Positions 43,377 to 52,108 of a stretch of DNA of 64,000 bases are shown one piece after another. Numbering within the stretch: position 1 is the stretch's first letter; each line of letters opens with the position of its first letter. The translations under genes and the position numbers were made by a program. The DNA is from SZUA-547 sp963669265. Its GTDB lineage: Bacteria; Pseudomonadota; Alphaproteobacteria; Rhodobacterales; Rhodobacteraceae. The stretch covers positions 186,001 through 250,000 of the forward strand of contig OY769916.1 in NCBI GenBank assembly GCA_963669265.1. The letters are read 5' to 3'. The notes beneath the pieces were generated by a model. That model worked only from the letters and a program-made list of their open reading frames with translations, ran no database searches and had not been told where the DNA came from.

Positions 43377-46064
43377 ATGCGAACGGAAGAGAACATCTCG
43401 GCCAAGGGCCAGATGATCAAGCTGGCGGACTATCTGCCGCCGGATTGGTTGATCGACGAGGCCCGCCTGAGTTTCGATCTTCACCCTAGCGAAACCCGGG
43501 TTTCCGCCCGCCTCTCCATACGCCGCAATCCCGCCCGCGCGCATGAAGGCGATGCGGACCTCTATCTTCTGGGGCGCGGCCTGAAACTGGACACGGCGCG
43601 TATCGATGGCGTGGCGCTCGGCCTCAATGAACTGTCGTTGACCGATGAAGGGCTGACTGTTCCGGCCGCGAAACTGCCCGGCGACGCATTCGTGTGGGAA
43701 TGCGAAACCACCGTAAATCCCGCCTCTAACACCGCTTTGGAAGGGCTTTATCTGTCAAAAGGGGCGTTTTTCACCCAGTGCGAGGCGGAAGGCTTTCGCA
43801 AGATCACGTATTACGCCGACCGTCCCGACGTGATGACGGTGTTTCGCGTGCGGATCGAGGCCGACAAGGCCGCCTGCCCGGTGCTCCTGTCGAACGGCAA
43901 CCCTGTCGCTGCAGGCGATCTGGAGAGCGGACGGCACTTCGCGGAATGGGATGACCCCTTCGCCAAGCCGTCTTATCTGTTCGCGCTGGTCGCTGGCGAT
44001 CTCGTTTCCATCGAAGACACGTATACGACCGGGTCGGGCCGCGACGTGACGCTGCGCATATTTGTGCGTAAGGGCGATGAGGATAAATGCGCCTACGCGA
44101 TGGATTCGCTAAAACGCTCCATGCGCTGGGATGAGGAGGCCTATGGCCGCGAATACGACCTCGACCTCTTCATGATCGTCGCCACCGATGATTTCAACAT
44201 GGGGGCGATGGAGAACAAGGGCCTCAACATCTTCAACTCGAAATACGTGCTGGCGAGCCCGGAAACGGCCACCGATGCGGATTACGAGGGAATCGAAAGC
44301 GTTATCGCCCACGAGTATTTCCACAACTGGACGGGCAACCGCATCACGTGCCGAGACTGGTTTCAGCTCTGTCTGAAGGAAGGGCTGACCGTGTTTCGCG
44401 ATCAGCAGTTTTCAGAGGATCAGCGCTCCGCCCCAGTGATCCGCATCGGCGAGGTCAAAAACCTGCGCGCGCGGCAGTTCAGGGAGGATTCAGGCCCCCT
44501 CGCCCATCCTGTCCGGCCCGAACAGTATATCGAGATCAACAACTTCTACACGGCGACAGTCTATGAGAAAGGCGCGGAGATCATCCGCATGCTGCGCCTG
44601 CTGATCGGCGAGGCGACCTATCGGCGTGGCTGCGATCTCTATTTCAACCGACATGACGGACAGGCCTGCACGATCGAGGATTGGCTCGCCTGCTTTGAGG
44701 AGGTCTCAGGCCGCGATCTCGGACAGTTCAAGCGCTGGTATTCTCAGGCGGGCACGCCGCGTGTCGCCGTCGAAGAACAATACGACCCGCAACGGCAGAC
44801 CTATGCGCTCACTTTCCGGCAAAGCACGCCGCCGACGCCCGGCCAGCCCGCGAAAAAGCCGGTGGTCATACCCGTCGCCTTTGGTCTCCTTTCGCAGTCG
44901 GGCGCGCCGATCGCGCTGGTCGGCACGGATGAGGATGTCGATGACCCCTACACACGCGTGCTGGAACTGACCGATGTCGAGCAGACCTTTGTCTTCGACA
45001 ATGTACCGGAAGAGCCGGTGCCGTCCTTACTGCGGGGGTTCTCGGCGCCGGTAAATCTGGAGCGCTACGTCGCCAATGAAGAGCGCGCCTTTCTGCTGGC
45101 GCATGATCCCGATCCCTTCAATCGCTGGGAATCGGGCCGCGCCTATGCGCTCGACGTTGCGCTTGCGATGGCGTCCGACTTCGCGCGGGGCAGTACCAAA
45201 CCCGCGCCGGAAGCCTTTACGGACGCGATGCGATCCGCCCTTGTCGATGAAGCGTTGGACCCGGCTTTCAAGGCTCTGGTTTTCGATCTTCCCTCTGAAG
45301 ATGAGCTTGCGCGAGAGATGCACAGCCTGACCGGCGCCGCCGATCCGGAGGCGATCCATGCGGCGCGGGACGCGTTAACGCGCCAACTGGCCACCGCCCT
45401 CTCGTCCGAACTTCTTACTGTCTATGAAGCGATGGTGTCGCGCGGACCTTACGCGCCGGACGCGGAAGACGCTGGCAAACGGGCGCTGAAGAACCGCGCG
45501 CTTGGCTATCTCGCGCGACTCGACCGCCCCGAGGCGCGGGAATTGGTCGATGCGCAGTTTCGCGACGCGGACAACATGTCGGACTCGCTGCCCGCCCTCG
45601 CCGCTCTGGTCCATACCGGCGCGCCAACCGCCAACGCGTCTCTCTCGGCGTTCTATGACCGTTGGAGCGAAGATTCGCTGGTGATCGACAAATGGCTGGC
45701 TGTGCAGGCGACCGCGCCACGTCTCGATACGCTGGACCGGATCAAGACACTCACCGGACACGCGGCCTTTGATTGGCGTAATCCGAACAAGTTCCGCTCG
45801 CTGATCGGCGCGTTCGCGATGGGGAACCCAAGCCGGTTTCACGCCGCAGACGGGTCAGGTTATCGGTTCTTCACCGACTGGCTGTTGAAGCTCGATCCCG
45901 TGAACCCGCAAACCGCTGCGCGAATGACCGGCGCGTTTGAGACTTGGCGGCGCTACGATTCCGCGCGTCGTAACTTGCTGCGAGGTGAGTTGGAGCGGAT
46001 CGTAGCCACGCCTGAATTGAGCAAGGATACGCTGGAAATCGTGGGTCGGGTTCTGGGCGATTAA
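43377..46064 (+). CDS. pepN: Aminopeptidase N (M1 family)
   Basis: Cytoplasmic zinc aminopeptidase that completes peptide turnover. 895 residues, near the usual PepN length. The substrate-binding GAMEN lies in FNMGAMENKGLNIFN, and the zinc site HEYFHNWTGNRITCRDW has HExxH with the distal Glu in LKEGLTVFRDQQ. The C-terminal half is the helical domain of E. coli-type PepN. The start at 43377 gives an N-terminus (KLADYLPPDWLIDEARLSF) that aligns with the family; an in-frame ATG at 43323 adds 18 residues. Confidence 0.96.
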   Translation: MRTEENISAKGQMIKLADYLPPDWLIDEARLSFDLHPSETRVSARLSIRRNPARAHEGDADLYLLGRGLKLDTARIDGVALGLNELSLTDEGLTVPAAKLPGDAFVWECETTVNPASNTALEGLYLSKGAFFTQCEAEGFRKITYYADRPDVMTVFRVRIEADKAACPVLLSNGNPVAAGDLESGRHFAEWDDPFAKPSYLFALVAGDLVSIEDTYTTGSGRDVTLRIFVRKGDEDKCAYAMDSLKRSMRWDEEAYGREYDLDLFMIVATDDFNMGAMENKGLNIFNSKYVLASPETATDADYEGIESVIAHEYFHNWTGNRITCRDWFQLCLKEGLTVFRDQQFSEDQRSAPVIRIGEVKNLRARQFREDSGPLAHPVRPEQYIEINNFYTATVYEKGAEIIRMLRLLIGEATYRRGCDLYFNRHDGQACTIEDWLACFEEVSGRDLGQFKRWYSQAGTPRVAVEEQYDPQRQTYALTFRQSTPPTPGQPAKKPVVIPVAFGLLSQSGAPIALVGTDEDVDDPYTRVLELTDVEQTFVFDNVPEEPVPSLLRGFSAPVNLERYVANEERAFLLAHDPDPFNRWESGRAYALDVALAMASDFARGSTKPAPEAFTDAMRSALVDEALDPAFKALVFDLPSEDELAREMHSLTGAADPEAIHAARDALTRQLATALSSELLTVYEAMVSRGPYAPDAEDAGKRALKNRALGYLARLDRPEARELVDAQFRDADNMSDSLPALAALVHTGAPTANASLSAFYDRWSEDSLVIDKWLAVQATAPRLDTLDRIKTLTGHAAFDWRNPNKFRSLIGAFAMGNPSRFHAADGSGYRFFTDWLLKLDPVNPQTAARMTGAFETWRRYDSARRNLLRGELERIVATPELSKDTLEIVGRVLGD

Positions 46065-46085
46065 CACTCCGAATTCGACTGGGCG

Positions 46086-46991
46086 TCACCCCGCTAGCCG
46101 CACGGCCTCCTCAAACAGGATCGCGTGACGTTCCGCGACGGCGCGTTTGTCGTCATCGTAGCCACCGCCTAAAACGCCCACCACCGGCAGGTCTTGCGCG
46201 CGGCACATGCTGAGCGCCAACCGATCGCGCCCCCGCAACCCGTCATCCGACAACGACAGACGCCCCAGATGATCGTCTTTGTGGGGATCGACCCCTGCAT
46301 TGTAAAACGCGATGTCGAACGGCCCCGCCGCCAGGGCCTGCGAGATCGCGGAGCGCAGCGCCGACAGGTATTCCGCATCCTCCATCTTGTCGGGCAGGCC
46401 AAGATCAAGATCCGACGGCGGCTTGCGCAGGGGATAATTTTTCTCGGCATGGATCGAGAGCGTGTAGACCGCGTCGTCCTCCGCGAACACCTTCGCCGTG
46501 CCGTCGCCCTGATGCACGTCTGCGTCGATCACCAAAGCGCGTTGGACCGTTCCTTCGTCCAGCAAGACGCGCAAAGCCACCGCGACATCGTTGAAGATGC
46601 AGAACCCCGCCCCGCCCTCTGGCGCCGCGTGATGCGACCCGCCGGCGCCGTTGCAGGCGATCCCATTCTCCAGAGCGATCCGCGCCGCCATCAGCGTTCC
46701 GGCCGAGGCCAGACGCGAGCGGCGGACCACATGCGGCGTGCGGGGCAGACCGATTCGGCGCTGCTCTTCCACCGTCAGGGTTAGCGACAACGCCCGCTCG
46801 ACATAAGCCGGATCATGGGCGCGCTTCAGCGCATCGACCGGGATCGGTTCTGGCTTGATGTAGCGCCCCTCCTCTATCAATCCCCGCGCGATCAGCGACT
46901 CGCGCAGATAGCCGTATTTCGACATCGGGAATCGATGATCCGGCTTTAGCGGCGCGACATAGTCCGGATGGTGAATGATCGGCAGAGCCAT
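46086..46991 (-). CDS. Histone-deacetylase-family hydrolase
   Basis: 301 residues of the arginase/deacetylase fold: SHHAAPEGGAGFCIFNDVAVA with the active-site His pair, VIDADVHQGDGTAKVF with metal-binding Asp and His, NAGVDPHKDD with the second Asp, and a GGGYDDD loop near the C-terminus. Bacterial members deacetylate polyamines, acetoin-like compounds or proteins; the substrate here is unknown. AGGGAGCACGC precedes the ATG at 46991. A much longer open frame upstream overlaps glnE and is not real. It is on the same strand as glnE, 29 bases after it. Confidence 0.92.
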   Translation of the reverse strand: MALPIIHHPDYVAPLKPDHRFPMSKYGYLRESLIARGLIEEGRYIKPEPIPVDALKRAHDPAYVERALSLTLTVEEQRRIGLPRTPHVVRRSRLASAGTLMAARIALENGIACNGAGGSHHAAPEGGAGFCIFNDVAVALRVLLDEGTVQRALVIDADVHQGDGTAKVFAEDDAVYTLSIHAEKNYPLRKPPSDLDLGLPDKMEDAEYLSALRSAISQALAAGPFDIAFYNAGVDPHKDDHLGRLSLSDDGLRGRDRLALSMCRAQDLPVVGVLGGGYDDDKRAVAERHAILFEEAVRLAG

Positions 46992-47020
46992 GCGTGCTCC
47001 CTGGGAGGGGTTCTCGGAGT

Positions 47021-49885
47021 CTAGCCAATAATGGCGCTGAAACGCTCTCTGACCAGCTTTTGCGCTGAGGCCAGTCTTTCTCCCAGCGCCTCGAAATTCG
47101 CCGATCCCGTCGCCTTGGCCAGAATATCGCGCAAGCCCGCACCCGCGGTCTCCGGATCGATCATATCGCCGGTCACGACCCGGGCGGCCTGTTGCGTCGT
47201 CGCCTGCAACGCATAGGCGTCGCGCAGGACCGTCGCGTCGGCGGCGCTCAGCCAGCCGCATTCGGCGAGCTTCTCCAGCTTGCCGTCGGTATTGCGGGGG
47301 GCCTTCAGCGCGTTCACCAAGACGCCGACCTGCGCGATGAATTCGATGTCGACCAGTCCCCCGCGCGTATGCTTCAGCGCCCACTGGTCTTGCAACAGTT
47401 TGGCGTTCGCCTCGTCGATGCGGGCGCGCATCTCCAGCGCGTCCTTCATCACGGTTTTTTCGTCCCTCGGCGCAGATAGAACGGTGCGCATAGCGTCCTC
47501 GACGTCTTCGGCCATCGCGGGCGGCCCTGCGACCACGCGCGCGCGGCTGAGGGCCATATGCTCCCAGGTCCACGCCTGCTCCGCCTGATAACGCCGAAAG
47601 GCGTCCAGCGCCGTCGCCACTGGTCCCGAGCGGCCGGATGGGCGCAGACGCATATCTACCTCATAGAGGCGGCCCTCCGCCGTCGGCGCCGTCAATGCGG
47701 AAATCAGCGCCTGCGTGAACCGAGCGTAATAAGGCGTTGAACTTAAGGGGCGAGGCCCGTCCGAGCCCTCCTCGCCCGCCGCGTCATAGACGATGATCAG
47801 ATCCAGATCCGACGTCGCGGTCATTTCCCGACCGCCCAGACGCCCAAGCCCCAGCACGACGGCGCCGCGCCCCGGCGGCGGACCGTGGCGGCGGGTAAAT
47901 TCCCGCTCGACCAGCGGATGCAGCACCCGCAGCGCCGCTTCGGCGATGTTCGAATAAGCGTGCCCCGCCGTTCGGGCGTCCAGATGGCCACGCAGGATCT
48001 GCACGCCAACCTGAAAGCTGTGTTCCTTGGCCCAACGCCGGATTGCGTCGAGCTGCCGTTCATAGTCGTCGTCTTCGTCGTCGAGAAGGGCCAGCAGTTC
48101 CGCCTCTATCGCCGCGCGCGGCGGCGGCGGAGCGAAGAAATCCGTGGTCAGAACCGCTTCGAACACCGCCGAGTTGTGCGACAGATACTCCGCCAGATGC
48201 GGTGCGGCGGCGCAAATCTCGATGGTCAGCTCGAGCAAATGCGGATTGGCTTCGAAAAGCGAGAAGAGCTGCACCCCGGCGGGCAGACCCGATAGAAAGC
48301 GATCGAACTGCGCCAGCGTCTCATCGGGGTTCTGGGACTCGCCGATCTCCTTGAATATCATCGGCGCAAGTCGGTTCAGCCTGTCGCGCGCCCGGTCCGA
48401 TCGCGTCGCGGCGAGCGCCCCCGACCGCCAGCGATCCAGCGCCGCCTCAGCCCGTTCGGGGTCGCTGAATCCCTGCTCCACCAGCCGGTTGGCGGTCACG
48501 TCCTCGCCCGCGCCGCCACCAGGCCCTGTTTCCTCGTAGAACGCGTTCGCGCTGCTATGGACGTGATGCATGCGGGCGGTGACTTCGGACGTGAAGGCCT
48601 CCACGTCCGGCCACCCGCCAAGGGCCGCGATCCGCTCCAGCCCTTCCTCGGACGAGGGAATGATATGGGTTTGCGCGTCTTCCAGCATCTGGATGCGATG
48701 CTCTAATGTGCGGTGCGCCACATAGGCGGCGTCGAGTGTCTCGCGCAGGCCCTCATCGATCCAGCCGCCCTCTGTCAGCGCCCTGAGCGCGCCGCGTGTC
48801 GTCGGATTGCGCAACGAGGGCTCCCGACCGCCAAGGATCAGTTGCTGGGTCTGGGCGAGGAACTCAATCTCCCGAATGCCGCCGGCGCCGATCTTGATGT
48901 CATGGCCCGGCGCCTCCAGCGCGCCATGGCCCTTGTGCTTGCGGATCGCCTGTCGCATCCGCATCGCGTCCTCGACCATGGCGAAGTCCAGATGGCGCCG
49001 CCAAACGAAAGGTTGCAGCCGTTCCAAAAACGCGTCGCCCGCCGTCTTGTCGCAGGCCGCCGCGCGCGCCTTGATATAAGCCGACCGCTCCCATGTCCGA
49101 CCGAACATCTCGTAGTAGCGTTCGGCGGATTCCATCGCCAAACAGATTGGGGTGGAGCCGGGATCGGGCCGCAACCGCAGATCGGTGCGAAAGACATAGC
49201 CGTCGGCGGTGCTTTCCGACAGCGACTTGACCAGCCCTCTGGTGGCGCGAACCAAACCGGTTTTAACGTAGGCGTAATCCGACGGATCCCATTGCGTCTC
49301 ATCAAACAGCGGGATCACGTCGATATCGGATGAATAGTTCAACTCGCGCGCGCCGTGCTTGCCCATCGCCATCAGCACATAGCCAGAGTCCAGCGCGTCG
49401 CCGTTTGACGCCGGCAGACGGTCTGCGGCCTGCTGGGCGCTGATGTGGGTGCGCGCGGCGACCTCCATCGACGTGTCCGCCAGATCGGTCAGAGCGTCAG
49501 TGACGGCCTCGAAGTCCCAGACCCCTCCCAAATCCGCCAAGGCGATCAGCAACGCGCCGCGCCGTTTGCCAAGGCGAAGCGCAGGGTCGAGCACGCGGGC
49601 GGCTTCACCCTCGACGGCGCGGATCTCGGCGAGAATGTCGCTGAAGACGCTCTCTGGGTCCTTGGTGAGCGCGTCCATCGCCCATGTAGCCTCCCGCTCG
49701 ATCAGGCCGGCGAGATAGGTGGAGGAGCCTGCTGCGCCCCGCAGAACGGCGCGGAGCGGCGAGTCCTCCCCCGCCTCCGCCATTCCTTCAGACGCAAGGA
49801 TAGAAGCCGTCTCGACCCCCTTGGCCTCGTCATAGGCGCGGGGAGCCTGGGTGATGCGGGCGGAGAAGTTATCGGCGCGTGTCAT
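47021..49885 (-). CDS. glnE: Bifunctional glutamine synthetase adenylyltransferase/adenylyl-removing enzyme
   Basis: Controls glutamine synthetase by adding or removing AMP under the direction of PII. The 954 residues contain two nucleotidyltransferase domains: an N-terminal one with MGKHGARELNYSSDIDVIPL (about residues 165-185) for deadenylylation and a C-terminal one with LGLGRLGGREMTATSDLDLI (about 680-700) for adenylylation. Helical linker regions lie between and after. Length matches the family. The ATG at 49885 is preferred to a start 37 residues upstream that lacks family match. Confidence 0.96.
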   Translation of the reverse strand: MTRADNFSARITQAPRAYDEAKGVETASILASEGMAEAGEDSPLRAVLRGAAGSSTYLAGLIEREATWAMDALTKDPESVFSDILAEIRAVEGEAARVLDPALRLGKRRGALLIALADLGGVWDFEAVTDALTDLADTSMEVAARTHISAQQAADRLPASNGDALDSGYVLMAMGKHGARELNYSSDIDVIPLFDETQWDPSDYAYVKTGLVRATRGLVKSLSESTADGYVFRTDLRLRPDPGSTPICLAMESAERYYEMFGRTWERSAYIKARAAACDKTAGDAFLERLQPFVWRRHLDFAMVEDAMRMRQAIRKHKGHGALEAPGHDIKIGAGGIREIEFLAQTQQLILGGREPSLRNPTTRGALRALTEGGWIDEGLRETLDAAYVAHRTLEHRIQMLEDAQTHIIPSSEEGLERIAALGGWPDVEAFTSEVTARMHHVHSSANAFYEETGPGGGAGEDVTANRLVEQGFSDPERAEAALDRWRSGALAATRSDRARDRLNRLAPMIFKEIGESQNPDETLAQFDRFLSGLPAGVQLFSLFEANPHLLELTIEICAAAPHLAEYLSHNSAVFEAVLTTDFFAPPPPRAAIEAELLALLDDEDDDYERQLDAIRRWAKEHSFQVGVQILRGHLDARTAGHAYSNIAEAALRVLHPLVEREFTRRHGPPPGRGAVVLGLGRLGGREMTATSDLDLIIVYDAAGEEGSDGPRPLSSTPYYARFTQALISALTAPTAEGRLYEVDMRLRPSGRSGPVATALDAFRRYQAEQAWTWEHMALSRARVVAGPPAMAEDVEDAMRTVLSAPRDEKTVMKDALEMRARIDEANAKLLQDQWALKHTRGGLVDIEFIAQVGVLVNALKAPRNTDGKLEKLAECGWLSAADATVLRDAYALQATTQQAARVVTGDMIDPETAGAGLRDILAKATGSANFEALGERLASAQKLVRERFSAIIG

Positions 49886-49916
49886 GGGGACAGGCTTCCC
49901 CCGCGCGCCTCTGCTG

Positions 49917-50732
49917 TCAACCGGCAGGCGCGGCGCGAACCGTCTCAATGCGGGATTGCTCCGGCTCCGGCGCCGGGCGGTGGACCGCCGCGACAAGCGT
50001 GAAGCTGATCAGCATCAGCAGATACCAGGACCCGAACTTCTCAATCGGCACCATGCGCCAACCATCGAACTGGTTTGGATAGACCCAGGCCCCTGCGAAG
50101 GTCCCAATGTTCTCGGCGAACCAGATGAAAAGCGCGACCAATGCGAAACCGACCAGCAGCGGCATCCGCAACCGCATATGGCGCGGCGTATAGTAAATCC
50201 AGCACCGCCCCCAAAGCAGCCCAGCGGCCACGAACAGGCCATAGCGAAAATCCCACCAGAAATGATGGATGAAAAAATTCGCGTAGATCGCCAGCGAGAG
50301 TAGCCCGATGGCCCAAAGTGGAGGGTGCCGCATGAAACGGAATTCGAAGAGTCTCCAGACTCGCGCCAGGTAACTGCCGACCGCTGAATACATGAAGCCA
50401 GAAAAGAGCGGCACGCCGCCGAGACGGATCAGATTCTCCTCCGGATAGGCCCAGGACCCGACATGGGTTTTGAAGATCTCCATCGCGGTGCCAACGATAT
50501 GAAAAATCAGGATGACGCGCGCCTCTTCCCAGTTCTCCAGTCTGAAGATCAGCAACGCGCCCTGAATCGCGATTGCGCCAAAGAAAAGAAAGTCATAGCG
50601 AGCCAGCGCCGCGTCCGCTGGCCAGAACAAATACGTGCCAAGGATCAGCGTCAGCAGTGCGCCGCCAAACAGGCACGCCCAGGCCTGTTTCAGGCCGAAC
50701 CACCAGAACTCGATTATCGCCGCACGTGTCAT
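49917..50732 (-). CDS. DUF817-family membrane protein
   Basis: 271 residues with eight or so hydrophobic segments. It has the family's conserved middle: EIFKTHVGSWAYPEE, then GVPLFSGFMYSAVGSYLARVW, and NFFIHHFWWDFRYGLF and GAWVYPNQFDGWRMVP later. The His and Trp residues in membrane segments might bind a cofactor or ion, which is speculation. No function is established for DUF817. It lies 31 bases upstream of glnE on the same strand. Confidence 0.88.
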   Translation of the reverse strand: MTRAAIIEFWWFGLKQAWACLFGGALLTLILGTYLFWPADAALARYDFLFFGAIAIQGALLIFRLENWEEARVILIFHIVGTAMEIFKTHVGSWAYPEENLIRLGGVPLFSGFMYSAVGSYLARVWRLFEFRFMRHPPLWAIGLLSLAIYANFFIHHFWWDFRYGLFVAAGLLWGRCWIYYTPRHMRLRMPLLVGFALVALFIWFAENIGTFAGAWVYPNQFDGWRMVPIEKFGSWYLLMLISFTLVAAVHRPAPEPEQSRIETVRAAPAG

Positions 50733-50775
50733 GCCAGCAGGGCTAGGATCGAAATCGGGCGGCTAAAAGGCGGTT

Positions 50776-51555
50776 CTAATGACCTTTGAAGTCGGGTTTG
50801 CGCTTTTCCGCGAAGGCGGCGAGGCCCTCCGCCAGATCGTGACTGCGCCCAGCCTCTGACTGACACGCCGCCTCGACCGCGAACTGGTCCTCCAGCGTGT
50901 TGCAGAGGCCCTTGCGCAACGCTTCCTTCGTCAGCCGATAGGCGAGCGTGGGTCCGGTCGCCAAACGCGTCGCCTGTGCGGACGCCGTCTCGATCAGCGC
51001 GTCATCGTCGCACACGCGCCAGATCAGGCCGATCCGCTCCGCCTCCTCCGCCGTGATCGGCTCGCCGGTCAGGCACATGGCCATGGCGCGCGGCAGGCCG
51101 ACGAGGCGGGGCAGCCAGAAGGACGCGCCCGCCGCCGGGATCAGACCGATTTTGGCGAAGACCTGCGAGAATTTCACCGACCGGGCGGAAAAAACGATGT
51201 CACAAGAGAGGGCCAGCCCGACCCCCGCCCCCGCGGCGACGCCGTTGACCGCGCAGACCGTCGGGATCGGGCAATGGGCGACGGCTTTTAGCATCGGCTC
51301 AAACTCGGTGCGCAAGAGCTCGCCCAGATCGATCTGGGTCATATCGCCGTCCGAGGTGATGTCATGCCCGGAACAGAACCCCCGCCCTGCGCCGGTCAGC
51401 AACAACGCCCGCGCACCGTCTTCTGGCGCGCGAAGGACGGCTTCCGCGATCTCCCGCCGCAGCAAGGTGTTCAGACTGTTGAGCTGATCGGGGCGGTTCA
51501 ACGTGATGGTCGCGACATCATCCGTGACGTCGTAGAGGAGATGCTGAAAACTCAT
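50776..51555 (-). CDS. Enoyl-CoA hydratase/isomerase family protein
   Basis: 259 residues of the crotonase fold: FCSGHDITSDGDM, then the oxyanion-hole segment VNGVAAGAGVGLALSCDIVF, IGLIPAAGASFWLPRLVG, and an AEKRKPDFKGH C-terminus. The overall pattern is PaaG-like, but the acidic catalytic position after IGLIP is Ala here, where PaaG-type enzymes carry Asp. The reaction therefore cannot be assigned. It ends 43 bases before the DUF817 gene on the same strand. Confidence 0.88.
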   Translation of the reverse strand: MSFQHLLYDVTDDVATITLNRPDQLNSLNTLLRREIAEAVLRAPEDGARALLLTGAGRGFCSGHDITSDGDMTQIDLGELLRTEFEPMLKAVAHCPIPTVCAVNGVAAGAGVGLALSCDIVFSARSVKFSQVFAKIGLIPAAGASFWLPRLVGLPRAMAMCLTGEPITAEEAERIGLIWRVCDDDALIETASAQATRLATGPTLAYRLTKEALRKGLCNTLEDQFAVEAACQSEAGRSHDLAEGLAAFAEKRKPDFKGH

Positions 51556-51616
51556 TGAGGGATCCGGATAGCCGCGCCAATTCTCGATAAGGGCGCATGA
51601 TGCGCCAAGCCGCGCC

Positions 51617-52096
51617 TCATTCCTTCAGGAGCGCGTCCAACTTCCGCTGCTCCTCCTCCGTCAGCGCGGCCGTCCCCGCGCCCGTGGCGACCCTTCGGTT
51701 CTGCTTGGTCAGCACGCGCGCGGCGGCGATCGCGCCAATCAGCAGGAACAGCGGCCCGCCGAACCAGAGGACGGCGTTCTTGGCGTCGAAAACCGGCTCC
51801 AGCAGGACAAATTCGCCATACCGGTCAACGACGTATTGCACCGTCTCTTCATTGGTGTCGCCCGCCGTCAGCCGCTCTCGCACCAACAGGCGCAGATCAC
51901 GCGCGAGATCGGCGTTGGAATCATCGATGGACTCGTTCTGGCAGACGAGGCAGCGCAGACCTTTCGAGATTTCTCTGGCGCGCTCCTCCAGAACCGGATC
52001 ATCCAGTTTCTCATTTGGCTGAACGGCGAGGCCCGGTTGCGGACCCAGCATCAGTCCTGCTGCCAGAAACAGTGCGGCGATCATGATACGCGCCAT
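51617..52096 (-). CDS. ccmH: Cytochrome c biogenesis protein CcmH
   Basis: Reduces the CXXCH disulfide of apocytochrome c in the periplasm for haem attachment. 159 residues: a cleavable-looking N-terminal signal, the LRCLVCQNESIDDSNADLA motif with the two reactive Cys, RYGEFVLLEPVFDAKNAVLW, and a membrane anchor near residues 105-125. It sits 12 bases downstream of ccmF. ccmG (thioredoxin-like) is absent between them and must be elsewhere. Confidence 0.96.
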   Translation of the reverse strand: MARIMIAALFLAAGLMLGPQPGLAVQPNEKLDDPVLEERAREISKGLRCLVCQNESIDDSNADLARDLRLLVRERLTAGDTNEETVQYVVDRYGEFVLLEPVFDAKNAVLWFGGPLFLLIGAIAAARVLTKQNRRVATGAGTAALTEEEQRKLDALLKE

Positions 52097-52108
52097 GGCG
52101 GGTCCTTT

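Noticed and set aside
46992..47573. Long N-terminal extension of the deacetylase-like gene
   Set aside because: This part overlaps glnE in another frame and shows no similarity to the deacetylase family; the ATG at 46991 has a good binding site.
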